The notes under the pieces are model-generated. The model made no database searches, was not told where the DNA came from, and was given only the letters and a program-made list of their open reading frames with translations. DNA of 64,000 nt from Hemicordylus capensis (lineage: Eukaryota > Chordata > Lepidosauria > Squamata > Cordylidae). This document shows, in pieces, positions 21,661 to 41,638 of the stretch (positions are counted from its first letter, which is position 1; each line of letters starts with the position of its first letter). A program made the position numbers and the translations under genes. Location of the stretch: contig NC_069658.1 in the NCBI RefSeq assembly GCF_027244095.1, forward strand, positions 416,108,687-416,172,686. Direction: 5' to 3'.

Positions 21661-23350
21661 AGGTCCTAACAAGCCAGGATTGCATTCCAGCTTCGCTCAT
21701 CCAAACAGTGCTGGTGTCTGGTTTGGGGCTGTGGAAACCCCATGGAGTTGAGAGTCCTTCAGTGTGGTTTTGGCCAATTGCCTGTTATGCCTCCCTGACT
21801 GGCCTCCTCATCCTCTTTAGTTCTTAATCCCTTTCTGAAGGTCCTTTTCCAAGCCTTAACAAAGGAACCCTTCTCAGGCTAGCTTGTCCTAATCTACGGT
21901 GATTCAGCATGCAGTATGTGTTTGCGAAATGAGAGAAAATAAGGTTCAGCCTTCCGTTCCAACCTCTCCACTACTTGCCCAACCCCACTGCACAGGATTC
22001 AGAACACTAAAATGGCCACAGGAAACCCCTTTGTTCAAGGAAGCCCCCTCTATCTCATTCCACTCGTATCTTTTGCCAGATGTTATTTCATATATTTAGT
22101 CTGAATTGCACAACCTTCCTAAAACAGGTTGTAGCTGGCAGATCCCCTGTCTCCCTACAGATGTTTGTGCAGACATTCTACTTCTATATTCTTCCACTAT
22201 GGATGCAGATAGGAGGGAATGCCTCTTCGGCCCACCTGGATAGATGAGAATACTGAAGATCACAAGACTTGAGGGCAGAGTTTGGCAATGGCCTCCTGGC
22301 CTCCTATGCGCTCCCTCACTATTCCTACTCCTACCCATTAGGTAGAGTAGGTGGGTGGTATCTAATTATCCAAGTCTTCCTCCAAGGAGTTCAGGGTTCC
22401 AACTAAGGAGATCTACAGAAGGAAGCACGCACGCGCGCATACACACACACGTTTCACTTCCTAGATCAGAAATCCCATCCCCCCTGGGAAGGGGAATACC
22501 TGGGAAGGCAATTGTACTGATCATCTTTATTAGCTGTATTTATATTGCTGTTTCTACTGATGAACTTTCAATTACAAACAAACATTTGAGGGTAGTGTTC
22601 ATGGTTCATATTGGATTCCTGCTTATAAATGCACACACTCATGTCTCTTCGGTCTGCAAGGATCCCCGCCAGGCCTGCCCTTCCCTTCTGTTTGGGCGCC
22701 TAGCACAGCTGCACATGGGGTGCCTGTTTTCCAAATGGGGGCTGATCTGCAGGGAATTCAAGTTCTCTTCCTCTTTGCCCACAGGCATTTCAGTGGGATG
22801 ATTCAGACTGCTTATCCTGAATCTTGTGATGAGTTGCTCTTTTAACAAAGGGACTCTTTTACTTTTAAGGCCTCTCTTCCCCTCTAGTTATTACACAGGG
22901 CCTTTATCTAGTTCTCAAGTTGCTTCCATTGTGTCCCTCACTGGGTCCTTTGCCTATCTAGTAATGAATGAGCTTCCCATGAGGTGCTCCCAGCTTCTTT
23001 TCTGATATCCTCACTAATGGCTTTGGCTGCAATCAGTCCTGCCTGGAAATAGCAAGCGACACTGGAGGGTCTTTGGGACAAAGTTCAAAGAGACTTGGAC
23101 CCTTTTGTCACCTCACCTCTCTAGCGCGTATTTGCTTCACCAGCACAGCCTTTCCCTAAACCCTTGGTCCAATCTCGATCTGACTTTTCCCTTCCTCCAG
23201 CTCCAAAGAGATTTCATTGGAATTTGAATGCAGGGAGATGGATTGGGCAGTTTTCCTTGCAGCTGCACCAAGAGTTAACACTGAGCTGAGTCCCTGCCCC
23301 TAGGCGTCCTTCATCGGGGAGCTGGTTGGGGCGGGCCCTGGCTTCTCACC
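21661..23350. other. BLOC1S1-RDH5 spacer, first part
   Basis: No gene or clear transposon is recognised. A short CACACG/CGCGCG run lies at about 22426-22450. Confidence 0.5.
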
Positions 23351-23354
23351 CTCA

Positions 23355-23496
23355 TGGACTTTGGCAGAGAGTAGAACTCCTGTCTGCTCTGCACAGCAGA
23401 AGCCAAGCAGGGTAAAGAGTCCCAGCCACAGCGAGGAGGAGCTGCCCCTGTTGCAAGGATCTGCTGAAGCCATCCACACCCACGTCTAGTGAGGAG
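23355..23496 (+). other. RDH5: Candidate non-coding first exon of RDH5
   Basis: The RDH5 start codon lies in an exon with an acceptor only 20 bases upstream of the ATG (TTTGCAG at 28499-28505), so a non-coding upstream exon must exist. The best candidate I can see ends at GAGGAG followed by the donor GTAAGA (23497). Just upstream is a GC-rich segment with GGGGCGGGCC (about 23329). This rests on the donor and base composition only. Confidence 0.25.
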
Positions 23497-23499
23497 GTA

Positions 23500-25345
23500 A
23501 GAGTGGCATGGGGTGGCTGGCATTGCACGGTTTCCTGTCATGGACATATTAAAAAACTTCCTCTGCAGGGTGGCTGATGCCTTATCAGTGGCACAACAAA
23601 GCTAATCTATCTGGCAGGGGAGGAAATGTAAGGGCAATGATCAGAGCTGAGTGTGGTTTTGACGACTGAAGAAATTTCCTGTTTCAGTTGCTCCAAACTA
23701 AGTAGATGCTGTGCTCTGCTTCAGAGAACTGAAATTTTGCATGTGCTAGTGGACGGTGATGTTAACCATTTGCAGCTCCTGAGCTCCAGCTCTAGGAAAA
23801 TACAGTTGGTTAAAAACAAAAGAGGTTCAGATTTGAAATCCTGACTTCTGCATCTCGTGGTCTCTCTAACTGAACCCAAGCGCTCTCACTCAGTGTCTGT
23901 TTCACACAACTTTCTTGGGTGGCTTGGAGTGACTGGCAACCCAGTTTTATGGATGTTTCTATACACATTCTCCCCTCCCCCCCTCCCCCTCCAACTTATA
24001 TTGGACCATAATTCAAATATCTGTGAGCTGTCCACAAGAACTGGGGGTGTGTGGAGATCCTCATGCAGGGTGACTGTAAAGTGGCATTCTAGAGGGAGAT
24101 GAGCTGTTCCTACACCACCTGTTTCCCTAATGGGAGGGAGGGAACAGATTTTCTATGATGATGCTTTGAAGAATACAAGGTAGTCCTACAGCTAACTGAT
24201 ATGGTTGGATGAAAGCCATTCTTTATGCTGGAGTAGGGGCCACTGCCTTGCTTTAAGGCAGCTGCTGCTGAAAGCTATGGAAGTTGCACTGCTTAGGATA
24301 TACTATAGTACATTCTGTATCAACGAAGAACAGAAGTCCAGTCATTTCTATATCTTGCAGACATTGTTGGGCATAATTAGCCATCCTTGGCCCAAGGTAA
24401 CAGTGACCTCTCATCTCTCTGCTAGATGAAGTGTTCTGTCCCATTTAGGATTGCTACCTGGCTGGTAAAAATGCCAATCTGAGTGTGGCATAGAACAGTT
24501 CTATCTCTGGGCTGCTAGTGCGTGGGTGAATGTGTATATATTTGAGGGGATTATCACATCTGAATAAGAATAAAGTTCTTTTTAAAAAACAAACTCAGAT
24601 GTGGTAAACTTCCTTGCAGAAATATTCTAATACTAGCCCCAGTTGTGGTGGTCTAAGGACACTCATCCAAAGTCTCCATCTCCCATTTGGCCCATCCAGA
24701 GGAATCACATATCAGTGCAATTGGATTGGGTTTTTTTGCCTTGCATGCTGTAAGAAAAAGGGGAGCTGGACCTTAAGTAATGCAGGTTATATAGATCCTG
24801 ACCCTGATTGGGATCAGGCCAGTTACAAAACTGGTTTATGAAAAAAACCCTGATCCTAGGATTCTGGAGCCAGGGTCTAATCCTCTGAACTAATACCCAA
24901 CCAGCTGAGTCTCAGCAGCAAAGACTGAGATTCTATGTGAGAAAAAGCTAAGCGTCAGTTTCCCAGGGTTCGGACTGGGATAAATAAATCACTGCAGTCC
25001 CATAAGGTTTATGTGGCAGATATCAAGTAGATGCCTCGTTCAATGCTGCATTTGGACTTCATTGATGGGTTTTGAGAGTGCCAAGATCAGAGCCAGGGCC
25101 CCAAACCCTGGGTGGACCATTATACCTACTCTCAGATAGTTTTGCAAAGGCCAAGGTGACTTCTGTATTTGCGACTGCTTCTTTTCATGGTCTCAAACTT
25201 CCAAGAGTTAGCCAAGGAGCAAGAATGCTTTTGATCATTGTGGCTGGGGATGAGGGGAGTTGTGGAGACCCAAGGTTGGAAACCCCTGTAGGAAAGTGGG
25301 GTAAGGAGTCCAAGCCACCACATATGTAAGCTCATAACCTTGTAA
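23500..25345. other. Spacer or RDH5 5' intron, nothing recognised
   Basis: No coding or repeat signature that I can support, apart from a C-rich run at about 23970-23990. Confidence 0.45.
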
Positions 25346-25347
25346 AG

Positions 25348-25578
25348 TAAAGGTAAAGTGTGCTGTCAAGTCGATTTTGACTCCTGGCGCCCACAGAGCC
25401 CTGTGGTTTTCTTTTGGTAGAATACAGGAGGGGTTTACCGTTGCCTCCTCTCGTGCAGTGTGAGATGATGCCTTTCAGCATCTTCCTATATCGCTGCCGC
25501 CCGCTATAGTACCAGCAGGGATTCGAACCAACAACCTTCTGCTTGTTAGTCAAGCATCTCCCCACTGCACCACTTAAC
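25348..25578 (-). mobile_element. Sauria-type SINE (tRNA head, BovB tail)
   Basis: On the minus strand: head 'GTGGTGCAGTGGGGAG' (A-box-like), B box 'GGTTCGAATCCC', body 'GCAACGGTAAACCCCTCCTG', and a BovB-like 3' end with 'CAAAATCGACTTGACAGC'. This is the plan of the squamate Sauria SINE. It is one of the stronger clues to organism group. Confidence 0.8.
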
Positions 25579-26084
25579 CTTGTAGTCACCATTAATTCGG
25601 GTAGAGTGGCTTTCCCTGTTTAGCTCCATACACTAAACTGCCAGCACAGATTAGAATCCCCTCTTTACCCATATACATGCATTGAAAAGGTAGATCCACA
25701 CTGCAATTATTTAATGACACTTTGTGTGAGTATGCGGCCCAGTTTACACACATACCCTGTGGGGTAACTTTTTCACCCGCACAGAGCTGGGTGAAGACCT
25801 CTCCACTACCTCTCCACTTGTGGTCACGCAGATGGCCTCTGTGCATCTGCAGAGGCTGGAACCGTGCCACCGCCGTGTGGGCTGCACTGCTGGGGAGAGG
25901 GCTGGAATTTAGAGGAGCTGCCACTGGCGGCGGTAAGGTGCCCTCTCACCCCATTCCAGATGCCCTTAGAAAACTTTTAAAGGCTGTACCACCCCCCCCC
26001 CCGCTAGTAAAGGGAAGTCCTCACCAGATTCTTCTTTACAAGCATCGCCTGTTGACTGGGCCTGGTTCAATTCAAATTTGGACT

Positions 26085-26950
26085 GGCTGCCTCAAGTACA
26101 CATTTGGAAATATTTTGGTGGTGCTGCAGCAGCAATTTTCTTTCCCAGTGTCCATTCCAGTCCATGCCAATCTTGTGGGGGATGCAGCTTGATAGTTTGG
26201 GTGCTATTCTGGGCTGATCCGCTTGGTTGCGCCATCCTGGTCTATTTGTGGCACTGAAGGGCTTCATAAATGTTCCAGATTGGAAATATTTCAATGCTAC
26301 AATATTCTTATCCAGTTACTGCAACCCATTCCACTGTCTTGGGAATGCAGCTTGACTATTAGGGGGCTGATCCAGACTCTTTCAGGTGATTGTACAATTC
26401 CAATCCATTCCTGGCACTGAAGGAGTTCATAACAATGCAAGACTGGGAATATTTTAGTGCTGCAATACTCTTCTCTAGTGCCTGCAGTTCATTCCACTGT
26501 TTTTGAGATGCACACTGACAGTTTGGGGGCCATTCTGGGTTGTTTCATACCCTTGTGCCATTCCAGTCCATTCTTGGCACTGAAAGGGTTCGTTAAAGTG
26601 CAAAATTGGAAATATTTCAGTGCTACAATATTCTTCCCCAGTGTCAGCTCATTCCACTGTTTTGGAACTGCAGCTTGACTGCTGGTTCTTGACTGTTTCA
26701 AGCGGTTACACCAATCTGGCTCTGAAAGGGTTAATAAATGTGCAATAGCCCAGGGTTTTGCACTGCGTTCTGGGCTGTTCCAGTCCATTTTTATCTCTGA
26801 AGGGATTAATAAAAGTGTAATACTGGAAATGTTTCAGTGCTAAAATATTATTCTCCGGTGTCTCTAACACATCACTCTGGTTTTGGGATCCAGTTTGATA
26901 TTTAAAAGGGTCATTCCGGCCTGTTCCACCCCGTTCTGGCCTTCCCACAG
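26085..26950 (+). repeat. Tandem satellite, ~163-bp period
   Basis: About five diverged copies of one unit. The landmark GGCACTGAAGG-like motif occurs at 26250, 26413 and 26576 (steps of 163), then at 26718 and 26793 in shortened copies. The landmark TGGAAATATTTCAGTGCTAC-like motif recurs at about 26105, 26280, 26443, 26605 and 26825. Between them the motif ATTCCACTGT, then GGATGCAGCTTGA-like, repeats. It has no coding potential and no resemblance to a transposon end that I recognise. Confidence 0.85.
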
Positions 26951-27072
26951 ACATGGTTGTTTCCAAGGACCAATGCCCTATGTGGGAAAGAGAGGCTGCA
27001 ACCCAGTGCATACTTACATGGGAGTAATCCAATTGAAAGCAATAGGACTTTTGTGTCATCATGCACAGATGG

Positions 27073-27112
27073 CTGTGTGTGTGTGTGTGTGTGTGTGTGA
27101 TGTGCGTGTGTG
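27073..27112. repeat. (GT)n microsatellite
   Basis: About 13 GT units followed by imperfect ATGTGCGTGTGTG. Confidence 0.95.
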
Positions 27113-27719
27113 AAAAGACAAAACAGGACTAGGCATCTTGTCCTCCACATCTCTTCCTTCCTCTTCCCTCTCACCTTTCCTCACATATTTTGCTGCCCTC
27201 AAAACTTTCTCCAGACACAGTAGAACAAGGACAGGAAACCTGCTACAACTTACTGACTGGTAAGGGGGGAAAGACAATCAGAGTAAATCTTAGGCTTCTT
27301 AAAATGTCATGCCTTGTGTTCAAAACTTGCATCTGTGTTACTGGAATTGGGTTGGGGATAGTGAGCAATGGGAGGAGGGGAGCCAGCAAAAACAGGCTGC
27401 TGCACCCCAGGGGCGGCTGCTGCACCATGCGCTTGTGTTTTCCTCCCTCCCTCCCTTGCCGTAGTATTTCTTCCCCCCAAACCTCTTCCCAAGAGTGATG
27501 AATGCGGTGGGTCTCCCTCACACCCTAATGAGTCCCCTTCCTTCCATATCTAAGAAGTGGTGATTACCATCCCCTGTCTCTATGTAAATGGGTCCATGGG
27601 TCTGTATGTGTATGAGTAAGAAGGGTCTGTGTATGCATGTTGGTATGTTTGTATGAATGTGTTATTGTAAAGTAAAAAAAAGACTAAGGTTTCATTCCTG
27701 AGGCTGTACATTCTTCCTT

Positions 27720-28366
27720 AAGAATATTATTTATCTATTTGAAATATTTATATTCCACCTTCTGATACAATACCGCTCGGGGTGGCTTAAACAAGGAAAG
27801 TAATATAAAATTTAACACAATAAAACACAACGTGGGATAAAAACAAAACAAGCCGAATTAAGATTTTAAAAATCCACCAGGCCATAGTAAAACACATTTT
27901 AAAAACTCTCTAAACAAGTAAGTTTTAAGATCTGTTTTAAAAGTCCTAAGGAAGGGAGCATGGCGAAGCTCTTCTGGGAAGGCATTCCAGAACCGAGGAG
28001 CCACAACCGAAAAGGCCCTGTCTCTCGTCCCCACCAACCAAATTTCAGTCAATGGTGGGGTTGCAAGCAGCATTTGAAATGATGAGTGAAGGGCCCTGGT
28101 AGATTCATATGTGTGACTGCTGTCTGACAGATACCCCAGCCCCAAGCCATATAGGAATTTAAAGGTCAAAACCAGCATTTTGAATCTAGCCCAGAAGCAA
28201 ACTGGCAACCAGTAAAGTTGCCGCAGGACTGGTGTAAAACCTGAGAAGCAGCTAGCGCTTACAAACATCCTTACAGCAGCATTCTGGACCAGCTGAACCT
28301 TCCAAACTGTCTTCAAGGGCAGTCCCACATAGAGTCCATTGCAGTAGTCCAATCTATATGTTACCA
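27720..28366 (-). mobile_element. L2 LINE 3' fragment upstream of RDH5
   Basis: A minus-strand frame (28352 to 27858) reads as the C-terminus of an L2-clade reverse-transcriptase protein: '[12 protein letters not shown]', '[11 protein letters not shown]', 'LYWLPV', '[20 protein letters not shown]', '[10 protein letters not shown]'. The AT-rich 3' end follows, down to 27720. It is 5'-truncated, which is normal for LINEs. Confidence 0.85.
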
Positions 28367-28505
28367 GTGCATGAATGACTGAGTGTATGAGTAAGACTTG
28401 AACTTAGTGGCGCTAAAAACATGCATAGGTTTGTGCTGTGATAGTGAGAGAGGAGCTGTATTTGTCGTCTTAGGCCACAATGTTGGTTTTCTCTTGTCTT
28501 TGCAG

Positions 28506-28525
28506 GCCTTTGGTGAGACTCAGCG
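28506..28525 (+). other. RDH5: RDH5 5' UTR part of exon 2
   Basis: Twenty bases between the acceptor CTTGTCTTTGCAG and the ATG. They show that the mRNA starts in an upstream exon. Confidence 0.7.
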
Positions 28526-38122
<9,597 letters not shown>

Positions 38123-38255
38123 CTTCCACAGTCTCTTTCTTTACCTGGGACCAAGCCTTTGGTCCAGCCATCAAGCAAAATAAACAAACAAACAAAAAAA
38201 CCAGACCCCATTGTCCAAGCATTGTGTGGAAATAAAGATAATTGTTAAAAAGAAG
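38123..38255 (+). terminator. RDH5: RDH5 3' UTR with poly(A) signals
   Basis: Two AATAAA hexamers lie at 38179-38184 and 38231-38236. The short 3' UTR is similar to that of mammalian RDH5. Confidence 0.75.
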
Positions 38256-40955
38256 CTACTTGGAGCCACATTACTTGCCTCAGACTATTAGAAATCAATA
38301 TTGCAACTCTGGCTCTCATACTACGAGTGTATGGTAGTATTAGTTCCTCCAGGAAGATATAAGTGGTATTTAAGTAGGGCACCTGATCCTACAAAAGGAA
38401 ACAAATCTGATGGGATAGGCCAAGGCTAGATTTGAAGGTGGCTGTAGGTGCCTGTAGCATCTATCTAAGCCTGCTTGCAGAAAAATATATGGATGGGACA
38501 AAAAATGCCAAAAGTAGTAGACAACATGCAATATAGTTTGGGGTGAGCAGCAGGTGCTTCTTTAAGGGAGAAGCTTATCAACTGGTCTGGCAAGGGCCAT
38601 CTGTGAGATGGAATACCTGCATGGTGCAAAGAGTTCTGGAGCATGTTTTAGGGTGCACTTTTCATGCAGGGCCTTTGCCAGGGCTATTCTGTCACACCCA
38701 CCTGAACTATACACACACCCCTTTCCTACACACACACACACTGTGTGCAGAGGAGAACTGGTAGTGCTGAGTGAACAAGCTGCCTTTCAGGGAACCCAGT
38801 CTGTCCCTACTGATAAGCATATTGAGGAAAGCCCCAAAACATTCCTGAGGAAGTAGGTTTCCTAGGCTATAGCCAGCAAGTTATTAGGTCACTCTTTTGC
38901 TGCAGCTGACAAAAGTGAAGCTACAAGGCCATCCTAAATGCTGAAGAGAAAGGGACAGGTGAATTCAGTAGTCTGATACACAAATGAAGGTAACTATAAC
39001 TCCAGTGGACATGAGCAGCTGAAAAAGGTAGGTTTCAAGGATGTTTTCCTTACCATAGGTATTCATATCCAGAATTGAGGGCAGAGGGGAGACCAAGTTT
39101 TTACAGGCAGGCTCACGTTCCTTACACCTCCCTCAGTTGTAGCCATGGGGGTCTTAATGAAAGGTGTGAAGACCACAAGGACAAAGTTCTGAGAGTGTGC
39201 GAGACACAAAAGAGGAGAATGCTTTGGACAAGCAGACCCCTTTTCTTGACATTGGTCTCGAGCAGCACTTCCCAGCTAGAGCACTTGGAACCCTGGCCAG
39301 TGAGCTGTGTTTACTTGCTCTTTCCAAGAGCAGAGCATTTAAATTCTTCATTTTTGCAGCTGACTCATCCCATAATGCACCAGCGGGGACACATCGTTCG
39401 TGGTGCAAAGCTCCAAAAGCAAGGAGCTTAAACTCCCTGCTTTGGGAGCCAACTTGCTCCCTTGTGCGCCAAGAGGGACACAAGGTTGGAGGAAGAAAGG
39501 AAACAAAACAAAACCTGACCACTTGGCTGCTGCAATTTTCAAAAGGTTCTATGATGGGGGGTGGGCAGTATGCCCCATTAATATATTGCTGTCCCCTCAC
39601 GACAGCCCACAAGGAAACAAGCAGTTATGAGGACTAATGGAGCCTATCCATGTGGTTTTCCTGGTAAGCTACAGGAGTGGTTTACCATTGCCTTCTCCCC
39701 TGGAGTATGAAATGATGCCTTTGTTGTTGTCACCAAAGTGATCATCTGCCTCCAGAACCTTCCTATATTGCTGCTGTCCAATATAGGTGCCTGCTTGCTT
39801 TAGCTGGGCAACTGGGATGACTCTCGGGCTTTAAGTGACCCTACTGAGAGTATATCTCCTGGCGTACTTCACTCATCCCTCCCAGGAACACGCCCTCGCC
39901 CCCTCGCCACAATGAGGCAGTGGCCAAGTTAAAGACAGATCATCCTGGAGAGAATCTATGTAGTCACTAAGAGTCAAGACTTAATCAATCCATCAATGAA
40001 GCCTACTTTGAGCTGCTTTTGACATGACTTATCTACTGTGAATCTGGTCTATATTAACTGAGGTGCGTTGCATATATTTTGAGTGACCAACTTATTGAAC
40101 CAACATGGTGGTTCAGCAAAAGTTACCCCCCACACACACACACTGGTATCCCTAGGACCTCCCCACTTTATGTGCTGTGAATTTGGTTTGTATCAGACTG
40201 TAAACACAGATATCCTATAAGCCTTTAAAATGTTTTGAGGCACATTAGAATGCTAGGAGAAATATACTGCCTGCAATGCTTGAAGGACTGTGGGTAGGGC
40301 ACAACTACATGTTCTTTATATGCAACGCCAGCAAGTGGGGTGGCGGGAGCTTCTGTTCTCCCAAATACTTCTAGGTGCCTTTCCTAAGACTTCATTGCAG
40401 GGGGAGTGTCAGTTTTACAGAAGTTCCTCATGACAGACTGCAAACTAATTCACTACAGCATAACATAGCCCAATTTTGCAGACTAGGTTAAAGTTCAGGA
40501 TAGCAACATCCTGCCCGAACTGACTTGTGCTCACATTAACAGCAACTAGAACACAGATTTAGAGGAAGCCCTCCCCACTAGTTTCTTGCTATCCCTCCTT
40601 CCATGGTCCAGGACAGGACTTTGGAGTATCACTGGAATCTTTTACCCTTCATCGTGGCTTCTAGTACCCTCAGTGTTCTATTAGCAGTTGCCAAAGATTA
40701 AATGAAAGCAGGGGTGATGGGGGAGGGAGAGAAGAAGAGGAAGCCAAGGAGATGGTAGAAGTGTAAGGTTAGTACTATGTATATATAAAACAGAATGCCC
40801 TTTATGTTTTGCCACATATGCTACATCAGTTTTCCTCTGACTTGGTTTCAGCATGAGAGTAGAGGGAAAGGAAAGGTGCACAGTGGAAATGCCACAAGAA
40901 TAGACACTGCAAACCCACAATGAGGATGGGGTTTAAAAAGAGTGACAGCACACTC
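38256..40955. other. RDH5-CD63 convergent spacer
   Basis: No gene is visible between the two poly(A) sites. It holds a short CACACA run at about 38730, a SINE remnant at 39625, and a BovB-like tail at about 39915-39995. Confidence 0.55.
39625..39995 (-). mobile_element. Sauria-type SINE remnant plus BovB tail
   Basis: 'GTGGTTTACCATTGCC' and 'GAAATGATGCCTTTG' match the minus-strand body of the SINE at 25348. From 39915 a plus-strand BovB-like 3' end ('AAAGACAGATCATCCTGGAG', 'CTTAATCAATCCATCAAT') follows, as at 2500-2588. Two fragments abut. Confidence 0.55.
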
Positions 40956-41572
40956 AAGGGAAACAAGTGTCTTTATTTTCCAAAAGTGAGACTTACTGGC
41001 TAAAAAACCCAAATCCTACAATTCTCTCATATTCCTCATGACTTCCCAAACAATAATGCCTGTGTGATTCAAGAACTTGCCTTTGCAAATGAGGGGAAGA
41101 GCATCCCTAAGTTAGAGGAGTGTGATATCCGGCTCTAGCCTGAAAATCTTTAAGGAAGTTGAATTTGGGGGAAGCTGTTGGAGGGTGCCTGCATTGATTA
41201 AGGGTACCAAGAACATCTGTGGGAATACAATATACTTTTGCCTGCCATGTGGCAGGAGTATAACATATGGGGCAATGTACATTTTAAGAACCATCAACAG
41301 TGTGTTGGGGTGAAGGATAGAAAGCTGCAGCTCTGAAGGCAAGCTAATGAAGGGCTTGATCTTCCTATTAGAGGGGTGGGGAGAGAGTCAAGGCAACTTG
41401 AGGGCAGCATATATTTTTGAAAAAGGCAACAGAAGGCAGTACCCCACTAACCCCATCCCACAGGCACACAAAAGCCTTGGAACCTGCCAGTTGCACCCCC
41501 AGGAAAAGGAGACACGCAGAAATGTGGTGTGATTGCTGTTGCAACAACCAGATGTTCAGGACAGAGAGGCCG
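40955..41572 (-). terminator. CD63: CD63 3' UTR with poly(A) signal
   Basis: AATAAA on the minus strand (TTTATT at 40972-40977) lies about 600 bases after the CD63 stop codon. The UTR holds no transposon that I recognise. Confidence 0.75.
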
Positions 41573-41638
41573 CTACATAACCTCGTAGCCGCTGCGGATT
41601 CCTTTCATGAGACAGCATGCAAAGGTAATGCCCAGGAG
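41573..41638 (-). CDS. CD63: CD63 coding exon 7 and stop
   Basis: Acceptor CTTTCTTTCAG. It encodes [21 protein letters not shown] and the stop TAG. The juxtamembrane CC is a typical palmitoylation site, and GYEVM is the lysosome-sorting tail. Confidence 0.96.
   Translation of the reverse strand, partial: LLGITFACCLMKGIRSGYEVM

Noticed and set aside
26085-26950. CRISPR-like array
   Set aside because: The units are about 163 bp, diverged along their full length, without short identical repeats and unique spacers, and the genome is a vertebrate one.
39154-39637. Overlapping frames of about 120-150 residues on both strands between RDH5 and CD63
   Set aside because: There is no recognisable motif and no splice or promoter context.
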